A DNA stretch of 64,000 nt from Flabesymbios commensalis (taxonomy: Eukaryota; Annelida; Polychaeta; Terebellida; Flabelligeridae): positions 684,152 through 748,151 of the forward strand of contig OZ024904.1 of assembly GCA_964017125.1 (NCBI GenBank). Reading direction: 5' to 3'. Both the position numbers and the translations under genes were made by a program. The number at the start of each line of letters is the position of its first letter. Position 1 is the first letter of the stretch. The notes beneath the pieces are model-generated. The model made no database searches. It was not told where the DNA came from and worked only from the letters and a program-made list of their open reading frames with translations. Below, piece after piece: positions 1 through 11,500 of the stretch.

Positions 1-520
1 GCTTTAATATGGACACTTCTTGAATATCGTTTTGGTTTGTCGCGCCTCTGAACTCGGTTCTCTGAGAAGTTAAGCGCTATGGAAGTTTTTAATTGAATTG
101 AATTGATAATTATATTATTAATTATAGATTACAATGAAGGATACATATACCAACTGGTACTGACTGGGTAAGAACAGAGAAGTACATTTATTTAGCGTTA
201 CTGCTAATACAAATGTTAATATTAAAACAATAAATATTATCTCAATGCCAGAGCTGTCAAATATAACGGAAATGGGGATGTGGTGCTGAGAATGTCGATA
301 TAGAGTGACTGGAGCGCGTGTACGTCAAATGTAATCAGCCACCCCAGCGACACCTGGTATTGTTCTGACTAACTAGTGACATGGTTTGTGTGGTGACCTC
401 TAACCTCTATTTCCTCAGAGGTCAAACATGACCACGATAAGAGTCAGCCAGGGTAACACCCTCTGAGACGCGGCGAACAAGCTTCGAATATTAAACAGGA
501 CGTTATAACGAGCTACATGA
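1..520. other. Gene-free stretch
   Basis: I see no coding exon, RNA gene or clear repeat boundary here; the sequence is AT-rich and unremarkable. Confidence 0.5.
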
Positions 521-571
521 ACCCAGCAAACACGTGACGTTGGCCCAATGCTGGGCCACCATCTGCTGTGT
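521..571. repeat. Family D hairpin element, left part
   Basis: Starts with CCCAGCAAACACG and a TTGGCCCAATGCTGGGCC core, the left end of the family described at 18099-18192. It is cut off at 571, where a SINE follows. Confidence 0.6.
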
Positions 572-883
572 GGGCGGCTGCCCTAGGGTGGTGGTTAGCA
601 CCGCTGCCTTTCACGCCGGAGTTCGGAGTTCTGTTCACGGTCTCGGCGGTTTGAAAGAAACAAAAAATGTTTCTTCCACATTCACGTGTGAAAGTCAGTA
701 TTGTGGGGAGCATCCGTGACCGAGAGGTAGAGTGCTCAGACAGCCAGGGCTCGAATTTCGAATCCTGTTTCTGGAGGACAGTGTCATCTCAATTATCTCA
801 CCATCCTCAGGAGGTTCTCCTGGCCCAGTTTAGCCTATATGTGCACAAAGGTGGCCTATAGCCCGATTCAATTCATTTCATTT
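572..883 (+). mobile_element. Dimeric tRNA-like SINE, copy 1
   Basis: The 5' part carries an A-box-like GTGGTTAGCACC and a degenerate B-box (GAGTTCTGTTCA; copy 2 has the better GGTTCGGTTCC). A second tRNA-like unit follows about 120 bp later (ACCGAGAGGTAGAGTGC and GGCTCGAATTTCGAATCC). The tail ends in GCCCGATTCAATTCATTT. The 11-bp direct repeat ATCTGCTGTGT lies on both sides (561-571 and 884-894), as expected of LINE-mediated insertion. It matches the copy at 53885-54175 along its length. It landed in a family D hairpin. Confidence 0.85.
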
Positions 884-907
884 ATCTGCTGTGTTGGTGG
901 TGATTAT

Positions 908-1450
908 CAACCCTTTCAAAATCGCTGGATTAAATAATTTAATTTTTCACCCACTTGAAGTTGTGTCTCGCTACCGCGACCTACAAGAGGACGCATACGC
1001 CACTGGGCGTCAGTTCCGTTTTGTCAGTTACGCTGAGTATATGTTGATACGTTGAGAATATTCATGGTTCCAAGATTCATAATAGAAAGTGGTTAAATTT
1101 TACTCACTTTGGAACTGAGGGTGAAACGATTGCGACGTTTCGCTCTGCGCAGAGGCAGAGCGAAACGTCGCAATCGTTTCACCCTCAGTTGCAAAGTGAT
1201 TAAAATTTAACCACTTTCTATGTTGATACGTTGTACTTGTTTTTTGTTTTGTTTTCTGTGACAATAAACTATTGAACTATTGAATTTCAAGTGGGTGAAA
1301 AGTATTCATATTTGCTTAATTTGGGACAAAACTTTTGTAAATCTGGATGTTTAAACACTTATTTCGTTCCCAATAACATCGATTTAATTTGCTTATAAAA
1401 CATAGGTCTATTGAAAACGACTACAGCCGTACCTAGCGCTTAAAGGGTTG
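908..1450. repeat. Family B foldback element, interrupted
   Basis: The left end (AACCCTTTC...) runs into the family core TTCACCCACTTGAAGTTGTG and the start of its right arm near 985. The rest resumes near 1283 with TTCAAGTGGGTGAAAA and ends CGCTTAAAGGGTTG. About 300 bp between them is inserted DNA that includes the family E hairpin at 1053-1219. Confidence 0.65.
1053..1219. repeat. Family E hairpin element, copy 1
   Basis: Two long complementary arms (AGAAAGTGGTTAAATTTTA... and its reverse complement) meet near 1150 around GTTTCGCTCTGC. The 15-bp direct repeat TATGTTGATACGTTG lies just outside both ends (1038-1052 and 1220-1234). A second copy is at 4740-4981. Confidence 0.75.
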
Positions 1451-2631
1451 AAATAAAACATTTTTTATTTAACGCTTTGAGTCCTAGCAACGCATTTATG
1501 TAGGTCCTATCGCGTGGGGTATTTTTAATAAAAGGGAATTAATAAAAACATCTTGTCATTCATCACTTCTATTTGTTCTCCTGTTTTTCCCAATGGAAAA
1601 AGTGTGTAACAGTTTTAGATTTGGCCTACCTCCCTGTTCAGGTTCACCCCGGGAGTAATCTGTAACTAGGCCCCTAGTTACAAGTTACCCCCTCTATAGT
1701 TTAAAAAACTCAATTCTATCGTAGCACTTTCCATAATACACTGCCAGCCGCTGGGACAACACAGTGTGCTGTGTATTTCAATAATAACGTATATTTCACT
1801 TTATTTTACATTATAGTGCAGGAGAATTAGAAAAAAATGAAATGATAGAGGGATAACCTCTAAATGATAAATTAAAGAGTCCCCAGAAATATACTTTTTT
1901 ATTTTTCAAACTGGCCGCCGTATTCTTGAAAAAAAACGCCATCCCGGAATATTATATTACATTCAGAACGGCTCAGCATAATTTTTTTATTTTGTTGAGG
2001 ACTACAAGGAGCTGACATGTTGACATGTAATCAACATAAAATATGCAAATCATCCGCTATTACCGGATAATCATATGATTTAGAGTCTGTGTTTGGGGTG
2101 AATTACATGTAGAATGCACTGCTCAGAATATTGAAACAGCATTGGACGAATGCCCCGTGTTTGCCGGGATGGTGGTAAACAAGAAATAACAAGGATGTGT
2201 CTTTTACTCACCAGGTGACTCTCCTACACGACAAGAGCTTAACATTGCCCTCTGGTGAATGTGCAAAGCATTGGTAATTTTGCAAAAATGAAAGCAAGAA
2301 AAAATATCAAAAGTAACGGCCAAATGCAAAGCTTGAGATTATAGGAGCCTTCGCAAAAAAAGCAATGTTCTCTTTCATACTAGGAGGGGAATGGTCAAAT
2401 CCAATACGAACCATGTTTTTATTTTGGAACACTATGAACTTTACGACGGCCTCTTAGCTGGATTTTTCATTCAATAATGGATTAGCACACTAAACATAGC
2501 CTATATATCTTTTTAGCCTAACTATTTACATAGCCTACCTATAGGCCTATAAAATGTTATGGCAGAAATCAATTGAGCAATTCACTCAATACACCCAACA
2601 ATCACTAGGCCTATTGGGGCTACGGATCGGT

Positions 2632-2682
2632 GTGGGGATCGACTTTAGACGTCAGAATAGTTGGTCCCCGCACTGAAAGGGT
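2632..2682. repeat. Family A fragment
   Basis: GGGGATCGACTTTAGACGTC and CCCCGCACTGAAAGGGTTAA are the palindromic end of the TTAA-targeting family defined at 25136-25349; the rest is missing. Confidence 0.65.
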
Positions 2683-4366
2683 TAATGCGATATAACCTGT
2701 CTATGTTTTAACCCTCTATGTGCTAAGGAGCTATGATTATAATCGTTTTTAATATCAAATTAATAAAACAGGATAAAGGTTAATAGTCAATACATAAAAC
2801 CCTCCAACAAAACCGCTAAACAAACAGTGTCCAGGTAATTTCGTCATATATTATGCTTCCTACCGCATCCTATAAAGAAATGATAGGACCTACACCATCT
2901 TCATCTATCCAGTTGTCTGCCACCGGCAGAACCTGGATAACCCGTATATGTGCTATGCGTTCAGAATCCCCCTCCTCCCTCCTCCTCCCTGGCCAATTCA
3001 CAGTTGATTCAGGCGGCCCAAACAATCTGACCTGAGTGTGACCTCCACACTGAAGTCAGTAAACAGGTGACGTCATAATGAATATTCATGTTGCTCGCAC
3101 CCCTGATTTTCGTACCCGCTTCACACACACCTGTTGTCAAGGTCAGACTGGTAGTCTGACGGTCAGACCTGATACGGCAAGATGGACCTACACATAACCT
3201 GAGATTTTACAAAAGCTGCATCGTGAGGGTTCAAAAGTTCACACAGCCGAATTTTAAAAGTTACAGAACTAATCTAAAATCAGCAAAGAAGATATTATTT
3301 TTTATTTATTGGCCGTCACAGAAGTGAAGGCTACAAAAATTAGTCTATAGACTCATTGTGTTGTTCCTCTCCACGGAAATCTTTAGTAAAAGGCGAAAGA
3401 TTTATGCGTGGTTTGAAGAGAAACCAGAGTAACGAGAAAATCAGGCGCCGTGACGCGTCTAGCAGAGACAGCACAGCCAAAATAAGCTTCGAAAGGTACC
3501 GATTATTTTCACGAATGTTTTTGACTACACGCATTTTTAAATAAAGATATAGCTTTTTCGCTTTACAAAATTATTTGTTTGATTTAATTTCAAAACACCG
3601 ATAAACATAAGAACAATAAAAGCATTTATTTAGGAATTTATTCCACATCATTCACAGCAACAACGAGCGATTGTAAATGTTGATATTGCCGCCTAGTGAA
3701 TGGACAGCGCACCAGGCTCGATGTCTTAATGGTACAAGTACAGCTATTAGTGCTACAAACCATTCAGAGTGACTAGAAATGTATTATCCACAGAAGTGTA
3801 CATAGTTCTGTGGTATTATCACAGTAGTTGATGAAATAGGCGTATATCACAAGAACTATTTATCAGGTGTTTTATTAGATATATTAAAAATATATGATCA
3901 AAATAGAAAAGAAGAACTATAACAAAAGTTTGTTAAGTGAAAAGCCGATCTGTGATCGTATCTGTAATAATATAGCAGCCATACAATACGCCAAGGCTTA
4001 CGTTTTTATATCAAAAGTTTTAACATTAAAAATGATAAAACCCATTTTATATTCTTTTGCTGAATCTACAAATAATGTAGAAATAAAAATATAACAAAAA
4101 TAGCAAGCCGCTCAAAAACCGGAGACAAAATAATTACATAATTATTATAAGCCTCTGTAGTAGCAAAAAAAACATTCTGGAAAACGTAGAAACATTAAAA
4201 AAATATATGTTTCTATAGTAAGCCCCTATGTACATGATGTATAAAGCGCTAAGCACAACCACGCCAGCGCGAGCGTGAACACACTATTATTCCATTGCTA
4301 AAACACACCATGCAACTTGAAGATTCACGTTCACCTTCGTCTTGGTATATAGGCCCTAATATTTGG

Positions 4367-4368
4367 GC

Positions 4369-4407
<39 letters not shown>
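4367..4407. repeat. AAT microsatellite
   Basis: About 13 uninterrupted copies of AAT. Confidence 0.95.
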
Positions 4408-4408
<1 letters not shown>

Positions 4409-4739
4409 TCTTTATTTAAAGAGGGTAAACCCAATGAGCATTTGCCCATCTTCCTTGGGGCCATCAAACATTCAAAAATACAAAATACATAAGTAATAAT
4501 GAATAAAGTAATAATATATATACAGCATAATCAGAAAAGAGTCTTTAAAACATGTATATGTACTGCCGTGCAAAGGCAAAAAGCAGCATCTGCTTACTAT
4601 ACAAGTAAGCATATACTGCCTCTTGTCTCTGCAGAGCAGTGTAAGCTATGTACAAGCAATAATGATAACATATATACAAAATTGAATAACATGGCTGTTG
4701 AACAATATAATCAATGATAAAACAGTGTATTTAATAGTC

Positions 4740-4981
4740 GAGAATATGTTATTCATGGTTCCAAGATTCATATAGAAAGTGATTAAATTGTACTCACTTT
4801 GGGACTTAGTGTTAAACGATTGCGACGTTTCGACCTGCCTTCTGCAGATCTTGATCACGCAATGCGTGATCAAGATCTGCAGAAGGCAATGCGTGATCAA
4901 GATCTGCAGCAGGCAGGTCGAAACGTCGCAATCGTTTCACAATAAGTTCCAAAGTGAATAAAATTTAACCACTTTCTATAG
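4740..4981. repeat. Family E hairpin element, copy 2
   Basis: Same outer arms as copy 1, but the loop contains a repeated palindrome (TGATCAAGATCTGCAG in both orientations), making it about 75 bp longer. Confidence 0.75.
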
Positions 4982-5293
4982 TACATTTAATCGTTTTCAT
5001 GCTCCCGTTCTACGCTTTAGAACTATACTGTAGGCCTATATGGTTAGAGTATGACACGTTTAAAAATATTTAATTATAAGCAATCATAATATGCAACATC
5101 ATTCACTAGACTACGTGAACGGCATGCATTCAGTATCAGTGTCAGATCATCGAAATTGTCGTCAAATTTTACAATAATAATCTTTACAGTAGGGCCTAGA
5201 TGGAAGACCCTATATAAAATTGCGCTTGTTATGTTTGCAAGCTGCCCTTTTAGCACAGTGTAAGTATCCACAAAATCAAATGAACTTTTCCAT

Positions 5294-5563
5294 TTATTTC
5301 TTGATATAATCGTCAAAGTTATATCCAAACATGTCTGCGTCCACCTGGTATTTGTCCATCACAGCTTGTACCACGTGATGAGACACATTATGGTAGAGAC
5401 TCAGGTAATTGCTAGATCTGCTGGAATTGCCTTTGTTACGTCGGGGAAATTTGTCAATTTGATCATCTGCGTTAAATTTAGGCAGTAGTTTCAAAGCATC
5501 TACATCAATCGTTTCCGTGTGAGAAATGTAGTCATATTCCACAGAACACGGCTCACAGTTTGA
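5294..5563 (-). CDS. Sulfotransferase coding exon 8 (last)
   Basis: The acceptor TTTTTAG precedes SNCEPCSVEYDYISH; the frame ends DDYIKK and a TAA that overlaps AATAAA. It contains the family's C-terminal region (LPKFNADD, SRSSNYLSLYHNVS, MFGYNF). Confidence 0.92.
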   Translation of the reverse strand, partial: SNCEPCSVEYDYISHTETIDVDALKLLPKFNADDQIDKFPRRNKGNSSRSSNYLSLYHNVSHHVVQAVMDKYQVDADMFGYNFDDYIKK

Positions 5564-8500
5564 CTAAAAACAAAAGACAAAGACACACAATTAGGCTAAT
5601 ATTAACAAAAAAAAATATAATTTAAAGTAATACAGTTTAATTAACAATAAAAACACGTTTTCTCAAAAGCTACAAAGCAGAAACTGCTTATGGTAAAAGA
5701 AGCAGTTACTGATCTGTGGCTTTTGAAGACAGAGTTGTCTAGCTGTCTCAGTTTAGCACTTGTGTCACCGTTTTTGTTAAGTGAATATCTCTGCACTTTG
5801 AACTGCAGAATACAGAACACAGATATTTGCCATAGGCCTAACATAAATTATATAATTGCAAGTCAATTGCAAATGTGTAGGCATATTACGTCATCAAGGA
5901 GATTTAGTCATTTGAAGTTGTGAATCAAGGTAGCAAGACAACTGTAAGTGAGCAATGGTCTATTTAGTCCATAGCTATAAGGGTTAAAGGCCTTATCTAC
6001 TCCAATCCCTGTACAGCTCACGTATGTTCACCAAATGGCATATTTATCATTAGGCTACTATCTCGTAACATGCTATCTTTCGCATGTTTTTCGCCGATTT
6101 CTCAGTCAATTTTAAACTGATTTTCATCAAATTCAGCAGGGACTTTTTTGAGTCACTTGCTAAATACCATAAAATTGTCCAGGGAAAATATTCATCAGTT
6201 TAAAGTTAGACCATCTGTCATGTAGTATTTTCTAATTTCGACGTCCCTTAATAAACCCATAAAACTTGGTTAAATTAAAATCCGTTTAAGCCCTGTATTG
6301 CATTACATGCCAGATGCTCTAAGTTTTGAACTATGCAATATGTTCTAAGGGAAATTTCAGGGTGTTTGGCGGGGCACTAAAAAATAGGCTTTGCAAAATA
6401 TCATGAAAATCGGTTGATAAATTGACTGAGACATTGGCGAAAAACATGCGCTACAAGTTAGTGTGACTTTGGGTATAATATAATCATAACGGTTAAATAG
6501 CTTGTAGTAAAAATGATGCGGATATCTAACTTACCTGATATGTGAGCCAATGATAATCCTTTCCCACAGTCAGTTCGTGATCTGCCAGAGCCTACAAAAC
6601 AAATCACTTAAATGCTGCATATGTATGTGTACCATAGTCAAAGACGTCGACTTTTTGAGCCTACATGTCACGGCATTAGCAAAGTGGATGTGCTTAGCGG
6701 GTCTTTGTGAATGTGGCCTACACTTTAAATACATTTTAGTATATTCCATTTAGGATTTTATATAAGAAATATTTGACATTGATATACATGCATATATTTT
6801 TTTTTGTGTGTTTCTATGACGTATTCTTGGAGGTATCTATTACCTATATATTATCAGACAGATTGGAATATTAACCTTCCCATAGGCAGACATATCATTT
6901 TAATTTTGGTGTGAGGATTTATATATATGCACGAAGAAAAAATGTCGCAATACCGAACTTGAAAGCAGTGCCCCCTGGGCTTATAATCAAGCATAATACT
7001 AACTGAAATATACATATATAATACAATAATTCCATATTAAAAAAAACTATTTGACAATAATGATTCTATATTCCATTTGAAACTCTCCTTACCACATAGT
7101 TGAGGAATTCTTCAAAAGACATCCATTTTGATTCTTCACTCATCATATGAGCATCTCGCATTTGCTGTGAGAAAACACACATATATAATTATAATGCAGT
7201 AAACGCTTATACCTCATTATAAAACTGAAGTAAATTAAAATTAAGAATAATATATTACAAAACAGTTGATGGCGTAACATAATATTGCATGGTATTGCAT
7301 TGCATTGCATTGCACTTTATTGCATTGACAATGTTACCTTAGTTGTCTTCTTTTTATGGTAGACTCGGCTAAAATAGGCACTTGCCAGTCGCTCCAGGGG
7401 ATGCCGTACAACCAGGAATTTAAAGTAGTCATTTCTAGGATCAGGCAGATTCTCCAAGACTTCAGCATGAGCGTCTGGTCCCCTGGTTAGACGATTAAAC
7501 CCCAGTGTGAAATATGACCTGACAGAAAAAATATATATATATTTTGTTTATTCACTGACAACTGAATTTAAATACTTTGAATAAGCTATCTATTCACATT
7601 TGCACACAGCTATTTATTCACACATTCACTCAAATTGTGAGGTGAAGCTAGGTAGCCAATCCCACTTGACTAAAGTTTGTAAAATTATTTGTAAAATCCC
7701 AATCAATATGTTAGTACCAATATAACAAATGAAAACATTGCAAATGGTCGGAATTGAAAGGATATCCCACCACCGAGTTTTTACCAAAGTCAAACCTGCA
7801 TCAGTGATCATTCATTTTTAACTTTCATTGTTGAAATACTTTCGTCTAATGATATTATAGCAATGAAACCACCTGTTAATGTACCAGGCAAGTTTAGACA
7901 TTTTGACAACCATGACCATGGCCTGATCATGGGGTCCTCACCCCCCCCCCCCTTTTTCAAAACCTGAATTACCTTAACATCCGTCAACATTGCCACAATA
8001 TTTATATTATTAGCTGAGAAGACTGAAAAATAATAAAAACTAACAAACTAATAAATGATTGACACCTACATTTCTAATTTTTTTAATCGAACCCTGTCTT
8101 TTTTCAAAATTCTGGATCCGTCCCTGCAGTGATGGCAGGTGATTGGGTGATATTAGATCTGCCTCTGCAGTGGTGGCAGGTGATTGGGTGTTATTAGATC
8201 CGCCCCTGCAGTGGTGGCAGGTGATTGGGTGATATTAGATCTGCCTCTGCAGTGGTGGCAGGTGATTGGGTGATATTAGATCTGCCTCTGCAGTGGTGGC
8301 AGGTGATTGGGTGATATTAGATTCGCTCCTGCTGTGGTGGCAGGTGATTGGGTGATATTAGATCCGCCCCTGCAGTGGTGGCAGGTGATCGGGTGATATT
8401 AGACTCTCTTCAGGTATTTCAACTTTGAATCATTCATTCCGACAGGAAAAACACATACAAGAGTTGATGTATCAACGTTGGGAACCCCTGCACCCGCCTG

Positions 8501-11500
8501 CTATAAAACCACATCACACAAGCAGGTTGATCTGTCAGCCGTCTATAAAGCTTATCTCCAAAACTCATTGTGTCATTAGCCCTCAAAGGCATAAATCCAA
8601 TTGCCGGCTCTGCTATTTTCTGAGCCCAGTTCACCATGGCGCGAAATATGGGTTACATCGGCTCAATGGTGGCGAGATGACAGACCACAAGTATTAACAA
8701 GGTGATACGAGACTATTATTTATCGATTAGGAATTATCTGTGCTCCCCGCTGCAAAATCGTGACCGGGGTGTATAGATGCGATCCAAAAAGGTTACCTGA
8801 CAAGATTGGGAAATAATATTCAAATTATATGAAAATTGTTGAAATCAGACTTACCTAAATCTCTCATATTCAGTGATCTTATATGGTTTATAAGGGTGTT
8901 TCTTGTACAATCTTGTCCGTTTGGAGCGCTCGCGCTTCATCATGTTTTCAAACACAGCATGCCAACTGGACGTCCCAGTCTTCCCAATATCACAGTAGAC
9001 GACCTTGGAAACAGAAAGTTTAACTTTTAAATTGCTAATTAGGGCCATAGACTTTTTCAGCATTTATATTTGTCCTACAATCAAGACAAATTATAGAGAA
9101 AATAAACATTAAATTAGCTAACTTAGCAATTCACTCGTGTCACCAGTGTCTCTACTACAGACACTGGTATTCATCCCCTGACTAGCTAATAATCACCACC
9201 AGGGGTTATAGCCGTTTTTAACATTTATATAAATTATCCTTCAAACAAGACAAATAATAGAAAAAATGAACATTAAATTTAGTAACTCAGCAATTCTCTC
9301 GTGTCACCAGTGTCTCTAATACAGACACTGGTATTCATCCCCTAACTAGCTAATAATCACCACCATGGGTTATGGCCGTTTTTAACATTTATATTTGTCC
9401 TTTGAACAAGACAAATTGTACAGAAATAAAGATAAAATTTGCTAGCTTAGCAATTGCTTTGATTCAAATTGCGGCCTATATATAGTTTTACATTTGGGTA
9501 AAAATGACTTACACATGTATGTAGGCTACATTTTGAATCAAAGCATTTGCTCAGCAAATGCTTTGATTCAAATTGCAGCCTATATATAGTTTTACATGTA
9601 AAAGTCATTTTTACCCATTTGAAGTTGTGGGTCGCGATAGCGACAGACAACTTCAGGTGGCAGTGGCGGATCCAGAATGTGCAAGAGGAGGGGGCGTAAG
9701 CCACATTTTGGCTGAAAAAAGGGGTGTTAGCTTCACTTTATTCAAAAAAATGCATGAAAATGCAATATTTTCACCAAAAAAGGGGGGGGGCGTACGCCGG
9801 GTACGCCCTATGCTGGCTCCGCCACTGGGTGGTTAGAAAATAAATTCTATAACATAGCATTATATTGGTTAATATCACAATGACACATTTGCGGATGAGA
9901 TGCAGCGAAGTGCAACAAAACAATTACATCTATTCGATATGAAAATCATACAGATTCTGCGAAAATGATCCTCCAAAGACAACTCCTGTTTTCTTTTACC
10001 ATCCACTATACAATGTTCCCTGGTATATTTTATGTGATTTATTTCTAACAATTTTGAATTTACTGTTCTTGCTCCTTTGCTAGGGTATAAGCAATATCAT
10101 AGACAACCTGTCTATGATATACCACTTTGTTAATTTGTCAGAAAACCCTTACTATTGTTTTCCATCGCCAGACAAGCCTTGAGTTACTATTGTATTGCTG
10201 CAATTGGAAATAAATTACGCTTACACTCACCCTATGATAGTGATCGACTATAGCATTCAGTAGGCTGCCATGTTTGGTTCCGCCATCTTGGTGAGGTCGG
10301 GTCTTTTACACTCACCTTATGATAGTGGTCGACTATGGCCTTCAGTAGGCTGCCATGTTTGGTTCCGCCATCTTAGCGAGGTTGAGTCCTTTACACTCAC
10401 CTCATGATAGTGGTCAACTATTGCCTTCAGTAGGCTGCCATGTTTGGTAGGGTTCCGCCATCTTGGTGAGGTCATTTCCTTTACACTCACCTTATGATAG
10501 TGGTCGACTATAGCCTTCAGTAGGCTGCCATGTTTGGTAGGCTTCCGCCATCTTGGTGAGGTCGGGTCTTCCTTTCTGCCCTGCAGACTGTAATGCCCCA
10601 GTCTAACACGCTCACAGATCTCTTTGATTCTCTGCCGCTTCTCAGCCTGTGTCTCTCCACTCAAGTCACCTGTGATCATGAAATCATATAAAAAAAGTAA
10701 TCACTGGAAATAGGCCAACCCTAACAATTTCTAAAATATTTTAAGTTTATTTTAATTTAAACTTGATTTATCTTTCAGACAATATATATAAACAGCACTA
10801 TTGTGTCACGATTTATTCTCGATCATAAATAATATAAAACATATAAAATAAAATAAATAATGATAATATATCCGGGGTCATTAATAACAGCTAATACAAA
10901 ACGAATAAATACAGTGTGAATATACAACACTTATTCTAGGCCTAAATGCCGCGCATCAAGAATGAATAAGATCTTTATATCTTAGTCATTCGTGGTGTCG
11001 GAAAAAAGTGACGTTCTTATTCGAAAGTTCTGTTCAGTAGGTAAAATAAGTGAAGGTTCTACATACATACTCGATATGTTTGTGGAAGCTTCTCTAGTGT
11101 ACCTTAATGAACAGAACGAGGAAAACCTTTCCAAGTAACATAAAAAAAACAATCGAAAAAAAAGAAAATCGCATATAATAATTGTAATTAACTATTATTT
11201 TGCAGGGTCGAAAAAAGACATGTTAAATATTGTAAATAAGAAACTTAAAACGCTATCTCTTGCTTGTTGGCTGTTCCACCACAGTTTATTATTTATAATA
11301 TAATACTTACTTGGATATTTTGATGTATCGAAGCTGACACCAGAAACGTTAGTCCTCTGTTTATCAAAAGTGAGATTTGTAGACAATTCAGGCTGCATCA
11401 TTTGTTGAACACCTGTATACTGTGTTGCAAGATTATCAGGATGGGAGTTATCATTAACTTCTACAGGCTTCAAAAACGATGTTAAGTTATGAATATTATC

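Larger units (their letters stand above)
1451..4739. other. Gene-free stretch
   Basis: No exon that I can support. It holds a short family A remnant (2632-2682), an AAT microsatellite, and at 3356-3544 a 62-codon frame rich in Arg and Ser, with an AATAAA after it, that matches nothing I know. Confidence 0.5.

Noticed and set aside
580-760. Functional tRNA genes at the SINE heads
   Set aside because: Box A and B are present but no cloverleaf can be drawn, and the units repeat with target duplications.
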